A stretch of DNA of 64,000 nt from Bacteroidota bacterium (lineage in GTDB: Bacteria; Bacteroidota; Bacteroidia; Cytophagales; Cytophagaceae), in contig JAEVZS010000007.1 in assembly GCA_023392125.1 (NCBI GenBank), positions 1-64,000 of the forward strand. The letters run 5' to 3'. Positions within the stretch are counted from its first letter, which is position 1. Each line of letters starts with the position of its first letter. The notes beneath the pieces were generated by a model. It searched no databases and was not told where the DNA came from. It worked only from the letters and a program-made list of their open reading frames with translations. Positions 18,086 to 27,961 of the stretch are shown here, piece by piece. The position numbers and the translations under genes were made by a program.

Positions 18086-21000
18086 TTAATCACAATCCTT
18101 TTCCAACGTGAGCTTAACTTCTGAGCCCGATTTGGAAACTTTTACACTTCTCCTTCCTGAATGACTTCGTGAGTCCAGCCTGGAAGAATTGCCGTTATCA
18201 AACTTTGAAAGATCCTCATTGCAGGAGTTCACATCATAATCTTCAAAATTGTCATAAAACAGTGAATTGTATTTCGAATTGGATGATATCGCAACTGGCC
18301 TGGTATGATTGTATCCGTTTACCGCTCCCGAATACATTTGTAAAGGATTGACATTCTCAATGGCCGAACCGCCATATGGATCATATCGGGTGATTTCCGT
18401 AATCCACTTCCAGTTATTATCTGTAGTATTAGGCGTCCAGAATACCTCTTCTTCCGCAGGCGGATTCCAGAACGGGCTGAATGATGTAAATATGCCATCT
18501 GTCCGGAGCACTGAAGAAGGCTGCGTCTGTGTACGCCCAGTCAGGTAGGTATAATTCTTTCTGAGACGCCAGTTGCCCACTTTTCCTGAATAAAACGGAT
18601 TATAAAATTCACCTCCGCCATATCCGCAACTACAGAATACTCTCCAGCGATTGTGGTATTCTGAAGAAGAAACAGATAATACACCATAATCCTTATTATT
18701 AAAATCAATAAGCCGTACGCCATTCTCCCCTGTCCGGATCGGATTGACCTTTGAGACCACTGTACCAATTGGTGTAGTCTGCTGATTTTTTCGTCCGGAC
18801 CGTATCAGCTTGAATCTGGTAATACCATTCAGAAGGTGCTTGCAGCCATTGGCCCGGGCTCCTCCCATTACATAGACCTTGTTCCCATCTTTATTAACAA
18901 CCCAGTAGCGATGCCTGATCTCCTCGGCAATCTCTTCAAAGTCCTGGAATTCATTGTATAAAATAACCAGCTCATCGCCAATCGTAAACAAATCATGAAT
19001 TGGCAATCCATCAACTTCTCCCTGCTCCGGTTCACCCTCTCCATAATCAAAAAACATCCGGAATGTCAGGCCAACATTTTTATACGCCTGCCCCATCCCA
19101 TCATAGGCCCAATGAGCCGGATAGGTAAAGGAATACAATGGGTCATCATAACTGTTACTGGTCCTGGTAAGCAACACTTCGCCGGTTTCAGCATCGTAGG
19201 CAACATTGCCGGTAGAAGCTACAGCACCGAGATCATGCGCTATTACTTCGTCAACAAGTCCGTAACGATTAATAACCTTGGTTACAGAGGCAGCTCTGAA
19301 ACGCGTATGCTCCCTGGCATAAGCAGGAAGAATCATTGGAACAGAAGCCGGAAAAATCGCAGCAAGAAAAGCGGCGAGGTTACCATTCAGACCGTAATTA
19401 TTCATTTGGGTTTCAGTCTCTCTGGTGTCTGCCACCATATCAAAATCTACCCCGATGTTTGCTTTGTATATTTTACCAAAACGATCTACTACATCCGCCT
19501 CATTGACCAGCCTGTTTCCGTTACGCTTATACTTGTATTCAATACCGGTAATGGGTACTGACTGACCTTCTGCATAGGACCATTGTGCTTTTTGCTTTCC
19601 ATGCATGTCGTTGAGCTCTACCACAAATCCCTGGCTGGCATAAAGAAAATCTTTCTTACTGATTTTCAACAATCTAAATACAAGCGGAGATTCCTTGGGC
19701 TTTACCTGAAGATCCGTACGCTCAACCCTGACCGGAAAGTCTTTCGCCGTATAGAATTCATGTACTATTCTTCCCGTACCATGCCTGTTGACAGTTACTC
19801 CCTCCGGGTATTTGCTACGCACTGTAATTTTGCTGTATCCTACAGAAGGAGCCGGGAAGAACGATTCGCCAAGTGGCTCTTCCATATAATATTCGTCATC
19901 CGGTACCAAAAAACGTTCTCTGGCATTGTTCCCATAGGGAATCGGCTGCCTGAAAGGATTTTCTTCTCCGCCAATCATTGGTTCATAGCTGGCGACTCCG
20001 GAACTGATGGTATTATTGTTTATATCTGTCGTCGTGTATTCATATCGCTGGCCATACGCCATGGCATCTTCTTCGTCTCCGGTCAGGCTGTTCCATCCAT
20101 CATTGATGACGACTGATTTTACTCTGGCTCCGCCGCCCAGCTTTTTCTTGTCCGGATTCAGAAGCCGGATATACGAACGAGACAAATCAACACGCGAACA
20201 CAGATCCCTGCTCATCAGATCGCCGTTGAGTCCTTTAAGCATAGCCGCCGCATTGGAAGCAAAATTGGAAGTAACCAGTGCATTGAGCAGAGTTTCTATT
20301 CCCCCGTCCGTTATATCATCCTGATCATAGGCATGTCTGGGTGTATACAAACGATTAAACTGCAAAGCGGCTTTTGTAATGGGGTTTATTTCCAGATTCT
20401 TATTGACCGTCTCTCCCAGCTTGCTTGGCTCCAGTTCGATCAGCCCGATAGTCGAGCTACCGACTGTATGCACTTTTACCGATTTAATGGCTGCATACCC
20501 CGGCACCATCTCAAAGTTATTGCCATTCTCTGACATATCTACAGCCATCCGGAAATACAGGTACTCCATATCTTTTAAATATTTTTCCCTGAAAACGTTC
20601 TCTGATGTTCCATCCGGCAAGGCGACCTGCAAAGCCATATTATGATCTCTGAAACCTTCATACAATCGGTTGTTTGATGCAGTATGATCAGCACTCTTCG
20701 TTATCCCGGTCACCTTAACCATTTGCATGGCAGGTTTGTCCTGAACATAGGCATAATCATCCGATTCATATTCTACCTTGATCTCTCCTCCGGATGGAAG
20801 CTTTATTTCCGTAAGGCTCCAGGCAGAAGCGCTGGCATCAGCCACTATCTGATCCTGCTCCACATAAGGCTCTATAATATTTCTTCTGAAATCGTTATTG
20901 ATGATTGCCTTATAATTCCCCCAGCGATCATAGGCCTTGGGATTATAATCAGGATTGGAAGTGCTGTACGTAAACTCGTAAGGACTGAAACGCCCTTTAT

Positions 21001-23581
21001 TCGAATTCTGATAAGTGAAATAGATTTTCTTCAGCGTAAGTTTACCACCCTGATTGGTAAATCCGTTAGGATCAGTCGTCGATCCTGTAGCAGGAAAATT
21101 GGTATTATTATGCACTGCCCTGCACAGGGAGTAATCGTATTCAAAATGCACCGTCTTAAGTGGTACAGCTGTTTCCGGGTTGTTTTTATACTGCTCAAGA
21201 ACATACAACTTTATGTTCTTTAACAGCTTGGGAGCATGCCCTGTATTTGTTTCAAGAGCTCCGTTGCTTCCCGTTACACCCATTCCGTCGGCCCTTGCGC
21301 CTAATTCGAAAACCGCTATGTGCGTCTTGGTCTCAATAGACTCCAGATACCACATCTCCTTCTCTCCGTACAGATAATTTACTTTGTCATCTGTTGCCAC
21401 CGAAAGCAAACCCTCATTCATATTGCCCGCAAGATTTCCAACAGGAACTCTCCATTTATAATCCTCATTGACTTTTTTGTAGCTGAATTTTGTATAATTT
21501 CCCATATCCCCTTTGGAAGGGCCGTTAATCATGTCGTTGTCCACGTAATCGTGAGACAGAACAGAAGTAAGAAGATACGAATGAGCATAAGGCGGTATTT
21601 CCGTGCGCTGGTAATAGGAATCCAGGCCGTTTCCGTTCCTTATCTGATCATCCTGCTGACGATACGTAGCCAGACCCGTCATATTATCTATACTCATATT
21701 ACCCGGATTAACTGCAAAGGTGACCTCGTGCTGTCTGGTATTGTAAGCCGGTATGCCATACACATAGCGCGTGCCATCCGGTCTGAGCGCGGTTATCTCT
21801 CCGATATGATGATTCTTGGCTCGCTGGGAGATTCTTTTATCGGCATCTTCTGAGGTAAACGGGACAGAATCAATAGCAAACTTTCTGGCCTCCTCCACTG
21901 TAAGGAAGTAAATACTCTGATTTCTCTTCTGTCTCCTGATCCGGTTAATCGGAGAATCAAAACTTTCTTTCTCCCCACGAACATTCACAAGCTTATTATC
22001 GAGACCATACTCCAAACCACCTCCATCTACCAGATCAAGCCTTACAGCATCAAAGCCGCCTGCTTTCTGGAAAAATGATTTCTTTTCACTGTCAAGCGCT
22101 TCTGTGAACTCCGAATCAACAGTTTTTTCTCCCGCTTCTTTAAAGTAAAATTTCTCATAACCTGCTATCTGATCGGAGTAGTCCTTAAACTTAAGATGTG
22201 AAATGGCCTTATTTCCCCTTCTCCAGGCTCCGGATGTAGTATTTACATCCGTAACCGCCACATCGGCCCCTACTTTAACCGCGTTTCCCGCTCCAAATTC
22301 CAATCCAAGACTACCACTGGTACTTGTAGTGCGCACCGACTTGTCATAGACATGACCGATCTCGCTCCGGAAGGGACGATACATCCCCCCCACTCCCTGA
22401 CCGCTGACTGAATATATATCATAGGTATAATTTGTTAAGGGCAGAGAGGGAGTATTTACCGAAAAAGGAACTTCCTTTTCACGGTTAAAGTCGTGCATGA
22501 CATACGGATTGGTTGCAGCCTTTTCTGAATTGAAATAGCCATAAGCGGGCGTTCCTTCCGTATTTCGTATCAGCTTTTGCTCCGCGTAGAAACCCGCTAC
22601 GTTGACGGTACCGTCAAGTCCGAAAAAAGTTCCTCCGACTTTGGCCGAAAAAGTGACATTGGCCGACGATGTCGGCATCATGGGAGTCGGTGTATGAGTC
22701 TGCATGCCAAAAGATATGGTCGAGCCTCCGTTAGAGTTATTGAGTATCATGGCAGACTTCCCTTGATCCGCTGTTGCAGTAGCATCGTTTGTTGCTTGCT
22801 TGGTACGCTGGATCACGTGGCCCTTGGAGTTGGAAAAGTTTAACGAAACCGCTTTTACTCCGGACCTGGAGTTAAAACCTGAAGAAACTCCTATATCAGC
22901 CTTGGTACCGTTGTTAAGCTGACGCTGATACGATACACTGGGCCTCACAGTTAAGCCATCTTCACTACTGGATTTATAGCTGATTCCCAAACTCGCAGAT
23001 GGCCCTTCTGATGATTTTGCTACCGCTATGCTCGGCGACATAGTCTGCTCAACAGAAAAGCCTTTATAATTATTAAATTGTATTGTGGCTCCTATAGAGA
23101 GGCCCCCAGTAGTTTTAGGAGATTTCTTGTTTTTCTGCAAACCAAACAACTCTACGCCAAGTATAGCAGTAACTCCATATGTTCGGTTAGGATTGGTATA
23201 AAGGGTATTGGTTATAACATCCGATTCACTTCCTGATTTGCTGCCATCAAAATCATCGGGAATTCCCCGCATATTACGGTTAATAACTCCGGGATTTATA
23301 TTCCAACCAAGCCCAACCCAGCTAGCTTCCTGATCCATGCCGATACCGCCATGATAACTAATGTTGATCGGATAGCCGTCCACATCAAGCAAAGGAATGT
23401 TGTATACAAAATCTCCGGAAAAAAGGTCAACCATATCGGAAGTGCCAACCGGTTCAAAACTCTGAACTTCGGGCTGGCTCGGACCTCCCGTGAGGGCCCA
23501 TGCTGCCGTCGGATACAGAATCTCCAGTGTCATAGACAGGAGAAGATATACCGAAGTGATGCGTAGAATTCTTCTTTTCAT
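18086..23581 (-). CDS. SpvB/TcB-like secreted RHS partner protein
   Basis: The 1831-residue protein has a signal peptide (about residues 1-29, ending AAWA). Right after it comes a segment (about 50-105: DLFSGDFVYNIPLLDVDG, YHGGIGMDQEASWVGLGW) that matches the opening of SpvB/TcB-type proteins, where such strands start the RHS cocoon. The middle contains FEYDYSL, KFSYKKV and YEYTTTD strands typical of Bacteroidota RHS partners. In Tc toxins, TcB forms one half of the cocoon and the RHS protein TcC the other, so this gene and the 4122-residue one may form a similar pair. The start overlaps the stop of the upstream lipoprotein gene by 4 bases (ATGA), suggesting translational coupling. The C-terminus (FEDYDVNSC, SHSGRRSVKVSKSGSEVKLTL) ends in half a jelly-roll, which is odd. 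Confidence 0.88.
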   Translation of the reverse strand: MKRRILRITSVYLLLSMTLEILYPTAAWALTGGPSQPEVQSFEPVGTSDMVDLFSGDFVYNIPLLDVDGYPINISYHGGIGMDQEASWVGLGWNINPGVINRNMRGIPDDFDGSKSGSESDVITNTLYTNPNRTYGVTAILGVELFGLQKNKKSPKTTGGLSIGATIQFNNYKGFSVEQTMSPSIAVAKSSEGPSASLGISYKSSSEDGLTVRPSVSYQRQLNNGTKADIGVSSGFNSRSGVKAVSLNFSNSKGHVIQRTKQATNDATATADQGKSAMILNNSNGGSTISFGMQTHTPTPMMPTSSANVTFSAKVGGTFFGLDGTVNVAGFYAEQKLIRNTEGTPAYGYFNSEKAATNPYVMHDFNREKEVPFSVNTPSLPLTNYTYDIYSVSGQGVGGMYRPFRSEIGHVYDKSVRTTSTSGSLGLEFGAGNAVKVGADVAVTDVNTTSGAWRRGNKAISHLKFKDYSDQIAGYEKFYFKEAGEKTVDSEFTEALDSEKKSFFQKAGGFDAVRLDLVDGGGLEYGLDNKLVNVRGEKESFDSPINRIRRQKRNQSIYFLTVEEARKFAIDSVPFTSEDADKRISQRAKNHHIGEITALRPDGTRYVYGIPAYNTRQHEVTFAVNPGNMSIDNMTGLATYRQQDDQIRNGNGLDSYYQRTEIPPYAHSYLLTSVLSHDYVDNDMINGPSKGDMGNYTKFSYKKVNEDYKWRVPVGNLAGNMNEGLLSVATDDKVNYLYGEKEMWYLESIETKTHIAVFELGARADGMGVTGSNGALETNTGHAPKLLKNIKLYVLEQYKNNPETAVPLKTVHFEYDYSLCRAVHNNTNFPATGSTTDPNGFTNQGGKLTLKKIYFTYQNSNKGRFSPYEFTYSTSNPDYNPKAYDRWGNYKAIINNDFRRNIIEPYVEQDQIVADASASAWSLTEIKLPSGGEIKVEYESDDYAYVQDKPAMQMVKVTGITKSADHTASNNRLYEGFRDHNMALQVALPDGTSENVFREKYLKDMEYLYFRMAVDMSENGNNFEMVPGYAAIKSVKVHTVGSSTIGLIELEPSKLGETVNKNLEINPITKAALQFNRLYTPRHAYDQDDITDGGIETLLNALVTSNFASNAAAMLKGLNGDLMSRDLCSRVDLSRSYIRLLNPDKKKLGGGARVKSVVINDGWNSLTGDEEDAMAYGQRYEYTTTDINNNTISSGVASYEPMIGGEENPFRQPIPYGNNARERFLVPDDEYYMEEPLGESFFPAPSVGYSKITVRSKYPEGVTVNRHGTGRIVHEFYTAKDFPVRVERTDLQVKPKESPLVFRLLKISKKDFLYASQGFVVELNDMHGKQKAQWSYAEGQSVPITGIEYKYKRNGNRLVNEADVVDRFGKIYKANIGVDFDMVADTRETETQMNNYGLNGNLAAFLAAIFPASVPMILPAYAREHTRFRAASVTKVINRYGLVDEVIAHDLGAVASTGNVAYDAETGEVLLTRTSNSYDDPLYSFTYPAHWAYDGMGQAYKNVGLTFRMFFDYGEGEPEQGEVDGLPIHDLFTIGDELVILYNEFQDFEEIAEEIRHRYWVVNKDGNKVYVMGGARANGCKHLLNGITRFKLIRSGRKNQQTTPIGTVVSKVNPIRTGENGVRLIDFNNKDYGVLSVSSSEYHNRWRVFCSCGYGGGEFYNPFYSGKVGNWRLRKNYTYLTGRTQTQPSSVLRTDGIFTSFSPFWNPPAEEEVFWTPNTTDNNWKWITEITRYDPYGGSAIENVNPLQMYSGAVNGYNHTRPVAISSNSKYNSLFYDNFEDYDVNSCNEDLSKFDNGNSSRLDSRSHSGRRSVKVSKSGSEVKLTLEKDCD

Positions 23582-24177
23582 TGGGTAATAAGCTTTGGTA
23601 TTTTATTGATTGTTTCCGGAGCAAAGTGGAAGTTTACCCTTCCGGAACCAAAAAGTTGATCATTGTAGGACAGAGTTCTTGCCTGATCATCCTTCTTTAT
23701 AGCCGGGAAAGCCATAATAATGGTATGATAGGGAGCAAGATTGTGCGAGCGCTCAAAATGATAGAGCGAACAGCTGAGGGAATCATCTCCCGACAATAGC
23801 CTGAAATCATTTCTGGCGGCAAAAGCAAGATATTCCAGGCGTTTGATATATTCTTCTCCGGAGGTAATATTATGCTTCAGCACATCACCGGAGTTGCTCT
23901 CGTTGCCGATACGAAAACAGAAATACTGAAGACTGTCGATTTCTTTAAGAACATCTCCGTAGGATAATGCCGGATTCCTAAGCAAATCTACAGAAGCAAG
24001 ATAATCAGCCGGCCGGTATTGTGCCTGGAACCTTATATGATCTATGCTGCGCTCAACAATAAACCCGTTGTCCCTATTATCTACATACGCGATGTACTTT
24101 TCAGGCGTCAGCGTACTCTCCGAACAGGCAGTAGCAAACAAGACAAGTACAAGGAAATAGTATCTGACTAAATTCAT
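23578..24177 (-). CDS. Predicted lipoprotein of the RHS operon
   Basis: The 199-residue protein carries a lipobox with Cys18 (LFATACSES), so it should be membrane-anchored. The mature part is mixed alpha/beta with no family I recognise. It contains a YIAYVDNRDNGF start and a closing strand (VNFHFAPETINKIP) and looks like a substrate- or partner-binding envelope protein. It starts 2 bases after the OmpH-like gene and overlaps the SpvB-like gene by 4 bases, so it is firmly part of the operon. A role as an operon-specific anchor or assembly factor for the large exported proteins is inferred from position only. Confidence 0.75.
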   Translation of the reverse strand: MNLVRYYFLVLVLFATACSESTLTPEKYIAYVDNRDNGFIVERSIDHIRFQAQYRPADYLASVDLLRNPALSYGDVLKEIDSLQYFCFRIGNESNSGDVLKHNITSGEEYIKRLEYLAFAARNDFRLLSGDDSLSCSLYHFERSHNLAPYHTIIMAFPAIKKDDQARTLSYNDQLFGSGRVNFHFAPETINKIPKLITQ

Positions 24178-24179
24178 CC

Positions 24180-24689
24180 TTATATTCCCTTATATTTTTC
24201 CTGAAGATATTTGTCGAGCTCCTTCGTAATATCTTTGGATTCGCTATAATACAACACATTGTATGAGTTCTCCGAACTAAAGATATAGTCATACCCATGC
24301 TGGTCTCCATATTGTCTTATATAGGCATTGAGTTGCTTCCAGATCTGATCTCTGTAGCTTTCAGCTTCTGCGGCAGCCTGCTCTTCCAGCTTCTCACGAA
24401 ACTGCTCAACGTCGCTTCTCTTCTCAAAAAAGCTCATCTTCAACTTCTCATTTCCGGTATTTTCCCTGACTTTGATCGAAAGAAGCTCAAGATCATTCAT
24501 TAAGCTGTCCATAAGTCGTGACCGCTGGTTCTGACTTTGCTCCAGCTTGCTCTCCAGTTCTGTTTTAAGAGGGTATTTGTTATAGATGGGCTCAATATCA
24601 ACGTAAGCAGTCTTATCGGACTTATTACACGCCAAAAAACATACTGCACTCCCCAACAGGATAATAATCCTTGTTATCTCTTTCTTCAC
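24180..24689 (-). CDS. OmpH/Skp-like periplasmic chaperone lipoprotein
   Basis: The 169-residue protein has a lipobox with Cys21 (CFLACNKS). A strand follows (AYVDIEPIYNKYPL) that corresponds to the beta-strand opening of Skp/OmpH (usually VDxxxVFxxxP). Next comes a long charged coiled coil (about 45-125: KLEQSQNQRSRLMDSLMND, FREKLEEQAAAEAES), and a short closing strand region (HGYDYIFSSENSYNVLYYS) like the Skp body. Skp trimers hold unfolded outer-membrane proteins in the periplasm. A lipid-anchored version inside an operon of giant exported proteins suggests a dedicated chaperone. It lies 9 bases after the 1066-residue gene and 2 before the next lipoprotein. Confidence 0.82.
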   Translation of the reverse strand: MKKEITRIIILLGSAVCFLACNKSDKTAYVDIEPIYNKYPLKTELESKLEQSQNQRSRLMDSLMNDLELLSIKVRENTGNEKLKMSFFEKRSDVEQFREKLEEQAAAEAESYRDQIWKQLNAYIRQYGDQHGYDYIFSSENSYNVLYYSESKDITKELDKYLQEKYKGI

Positions 24690-24698
24690 TACTACTGA

Positions 24699-27600
24699 TT
24701 AATTACGGATTAAAAATTTCATTCTGTAAAGCTCATTCTTCTGATTTCTGACCTCCAGCATGTATAGTTTATTACTTTCGAGGGAAAGGCCAGCTAAATC
24801 AATTGAGTATGAATTATTTCCTAAATGCTCGGTCAGAGACAGCTCATTTTTGCTTAATAACATTGTTCCTCTGTAATCAACCAGTCTGTAATCCAGTTGT
24901 CCGCTCACCGAACCATACCTGCTCTCATATGAAAAGTGTAGGGTATCTGTTGGAATTTTATACAGCTGAAGATGGTCATTGCCTTTAATCAGTCTGCAAT
25001 AATTGATCTGATTGGAAATGCTCGGAAGAAGGGTGTAGGCATAGGTGATCATGCCCAGACTCGTCATTACCGGAGTAGATATGCTCCCGTTGGAGACAGA
25101 ACCACTCACGGTGGTATTACCTATCTTTTGCCAGCCGGTTCCTGTATTCAATGCCAGAAACATACTATCCGGCTTAATCGGTGAACAGGTTGCCGCATTC
25201 CACGGTATCGAGACAGATATGGTAGAAACACCTGAGCTTGTCTTCTTTATATTCCAGTATTCGCAGGGGCTGAGGACCGATACCGGCGGTGTGAATCGAT
25301 GATCATCGGAAGGCTGCCGGAAATATTCCACATCGTACGTTTCATTTCCGGCCGGCGCACTCATGGATACAGGAGCATATTTCCCGTTTTTCCCTACCGG
25401 AAAGGTAAAAGCATCATCACCTTGTTTGGAAACAGTACCTTCTACAAAAGAAGCCGCATTTCCCCCTGTTACGGTCATATTGTCGATGATCCGTATGAAA
25501 AAGGAGGAATCCAGGCGAATAATACCTTTCTGAAGATTGAGTTGGGCAACATTCGTCCCGCTTGCAAAATTCCATGAAAACGAGCTATATAATTTGCCGG
25601 AAGGCTTATTAATCGTTACATTATTAATATTCACAGATGTTTTATTGCTGACAAAAGACTGGTCACCAGACCCTATAAAATTTATAAAACTGGCTGTCTG
25701 AGCCATACCGAGCGTACCACTCACATTGAGATCATAGCGAACATCTCCGTAAAAGTTGAAGTTACCATGCGCAAGGTCGATTCTGCCAGATCCGTTTCTG
25801 TAAAGATCAACCATTTTATAAAAATTAAATACTGAACCGGCAGTCCCCATAATAATATTGCCTCCCGCTTCATTCTTCAATTCAAAATCATCAAAAAAAT
25901 CAGTTGTACCGGACCAGGTATTAACAGAAGTTCCTGTTTTATGAAATATCGCCTTTTGAAAAAATTTATTATAATCACCTGTAATAGTAATATCTGCCGC
26001 TCTGCAAAAAACAGGACACTGAAATTCAGTGTGGGAAAAGAAAGCATAACTTCCTTCTTTCAACTTTAAATCTAACTGATCCGAATTTTTATAAATTACT
26101 CCTCTAATAAATAAATCTCCGTCATAATTGGTAGAATCGATGACTATCCGTGCTTCCGGTTCAAATTCACTCCGAGCATTATTTGAATTACCCAAATGAA
26201 TCCTGGTACCTATATTGGCATACAAATACACATTACGTTTAAATAAATTCCCAACTGAATTATCAGCAACCGATATATTTCCGGTACCGGTAGTTCTGAC
26301 TACAAGTGTATCATAAAATATATCAGGTACTGAACGTGCCCAGGTATAACCCGTACTACCCGAATTAATGAGCTCCACCGGTTTCAAAAAAGCATTTCCA
26401 CCCGGAGAATGAACCCCTGGCGTTTGATAAGTTTTCTCAAAATAACATTTCTGCCTGAATACAGAATTGCTCAGACGGATAGATGAAGCCCGCACAACTA
26501 CAGGACATGAAAAATCACAATCTGTAAAGGACACATATGCATCATTCCCATCGAGTGTGAATGACAGTGTATCCTGCTGAACAAGTTTTCCTCCCCGGAT
26601 ATTAATTTCCCCCTTCCCAAAACCTTCGTCATGCAATAGTATTGATTTGCCACTTTGAAATTCAAAAGTAGAATTTAACAATCTTCCTATGTAGAAGATT
26701 TTCAAACTTGTAAAGGTAGCAGAATCACTTCTCAGAAAAACATTCCCCCCAAAATAATTACCTGCAGAGCTACTCGCAACTGCCACTTGTCTTGTGCTAT
26801 AATTAGTAAGCGTAACATCAAGGTTGAAAGTATCAGGAACGCCATTACCTGTACCCAAAGCTCCGGTCAGCGCTCCTTGATATGTATTTCTTAATTCAAC
26901 CTTCCCGTTAAAAACATTTCCCCCATTGCCATAATTATCATAAGGGCCAGTCTTTTCGAAATAGGCATCGGCATTGAAGTGACCGCCGTTTAAATGGATC
27001 TCGGGAGCCACCACAGTAACCGGCCCGTTAAAAACATTATCTCTGAGTATGACACGAGTTCTTTCTCCGGACAAATTGAATGTCATTGAATCATTACCCA
27101 GCTGAATAAAGTTTCTTAGCAATATCGTCCCGGTCGTAAAACCCTCCGGACCAATCAGAATTTTTTTACCTGCCGCAAGTATTGAACTACCATTAGCCGT
27201 ATTGGAGAAAAAGACCGTTCCCCCACCGGTGCTGGAGAGATATGAACTGGTATTTGTTAAAATAACATTATTATTGAACTGGTTTCCCTGGGAATTGTAA
27301 GCCAAATAGACATTGTATGAATTTCGAATATTGACACGCACAATTCCATTAAATATATCCGGACTGGAATTTCCTAAAAAGATATTCTGTATTCCCTCGT
27401 GATTTATCGTCAATGTATCATTAAACACATTTCCACCTGCACTAGTATGACTAGTGTTATTAATGATAGTCAGTCTGGCAGGAAAATTAAATATGGAACC
27501 ATTCAGAAAAACATTAAGTGCTGCTGCCTGCACTGGCACATTGATAAGCGTCCCGGAAAAAGTCAGATTGGCCGTAGTATTATTAAACTCAAACCGGCCG

Positions 27601-27899
27601 TTTCTTATTTCTCCACCGGATAAAGTGCTAAGCCCGGTACTTGTCAATACATATCCTCCCAGATCAAGTATCTTGTTTGAAATAGTAAGACGGGCAATCG
27701 TCACATCATTGGATAGTAAAGGATTGCTTGTACCATTATTATTAATCACGACAAAGTCATCCGGACCTGGTATCGTTCCTCCCTGGTTCCAGTTGGCTCC
27801 GCTATTCCAGTCACTAGTTGTACCAATCCATGTATAGGTAGCGGCATTTGCCCCAACGGATAAAAAAAGCACCAGTATTAAAAAAAAGCTTCTCAGCAT
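24699..27899 (-). CDS. Large secreted beta-solenoid protein
   Basis: The 1066-residue protein has a signal peptide (about 1-19, VGANA). The mature start (YTWIGTTSDWNSGANWN, then GGTIPGPDDFVVI) is typical of Bacteroidota secreted beta-solenoid or G8-like surface proteins. From about 60 to 800 it contains irregular repeats of short strands such as FNGPVTV, FNGKVELRNTYQG, FKRNVYLY, FYGDVRYDL and repeated PDIFYDTLVV or PDTFNLDVTL, each suggesting a rung. The C-terminus (about 960-1066) is a beta-sandwich with LVDYRGTMLL and SNKLYMLEVRN, which loosely resembles a type IX secretion sorting domain without the usual YPNP opening. It is the second gene of the RHS operon, and surface location or adhesion is likely. 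No enzyme motif is seen. Confidence 0.82.
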   Translation of the reverse strand: MLRSFFLILVLFLSVGANAATYTWIGTTSDWNSGANWNQGGTIPGPDDFVVINNNGTSNPLLSNDVTIARLTISNKILDLGGYVLTSTGLSTLSGGEIRNGRFEFNNTTANLTFSGTLINVPVQAAALNVFLNGSIFNFPARLTIINNTSHTSAGGNVFNDTLTINHEGIQNIFLGNSSPDIFNGIVRVNIRNSYNVYLAYNSQGNQFNNNVILTNTSSYLSSTGGGTVFFSNTANGSSILAAGKKILIGPEGFTTGTILLRNFIQLGNDSMTFNLSGERTRVILRDNVFNGPVTVVAPEIHLNGGHFNADAYFEKTGPYDNYGNGGNVFNGKVELRNTYQGALTGALGTGNGVPDTFNLDVTLTNYSTRQVAVASSSAGNYFGGNVFLRSDSATFTSLKIFYIGRLLNSTFEFQSGKSILLHDEGFGKGEINIRGGKLVQQDTLSFTLDGNDAYVSFTDCDFSCPVVVRASSIRLSNSVFRQKCYFEKTYQTPGVHSPGGNAFLKPVELINSGSTGYTWARSVPDIFYDTLVVRTTGTGNISVADNSVGNLFKRNVYLYANIGTRIHLGNSNNARSEFEPEARIVIDSTNYDGDLFIRGVIYKNSDQLDLKLKEGSYAFFSHTEFQCPVFCRAADITITGDYNKFFQKAIFHKTGTSVNTWSGTTDFFDDFELKNEAGGNIIMGTAGSVFNFYKMVDLYRNGSGRIDLAHGNFNFYGDVRYDLNVSGTLGMAQTASFINFIGSGDQSFVSNKTSVNINNVTINKPSGKLYSSFSWNFASGTNVAQLNLQKGIIRLDSSFFIRIIDNMTVTGGNAASFVEGTVSKQGDDAFTFPVGKNGKYAPVSMSAPAGNETYDVEYFRQPSDDHRFTPPVSVLSPCEYWNIKKTSSGVSTISVSIPWNAATCSPIKPDSMFLALNTGTGWQKIGNTTVSGSVSNGSISTPVMTSLGMITYAYTLLPSISNQINYCRLIKGNDHLQLYKIPTDTLHFSYESRYGSVSGQLDYRLVDYRGTMLLSKNELSLTEHLGNNSYSIDLAGLSLESNKLYMLEVRNQKNELYRMKFLIRN

Positions 27900-27961
27900 T
27901 GAATTATTGCATTAATATATTCTGCTTAAACTATAGAAAAACGAGTAGGACCCGAAACTAT

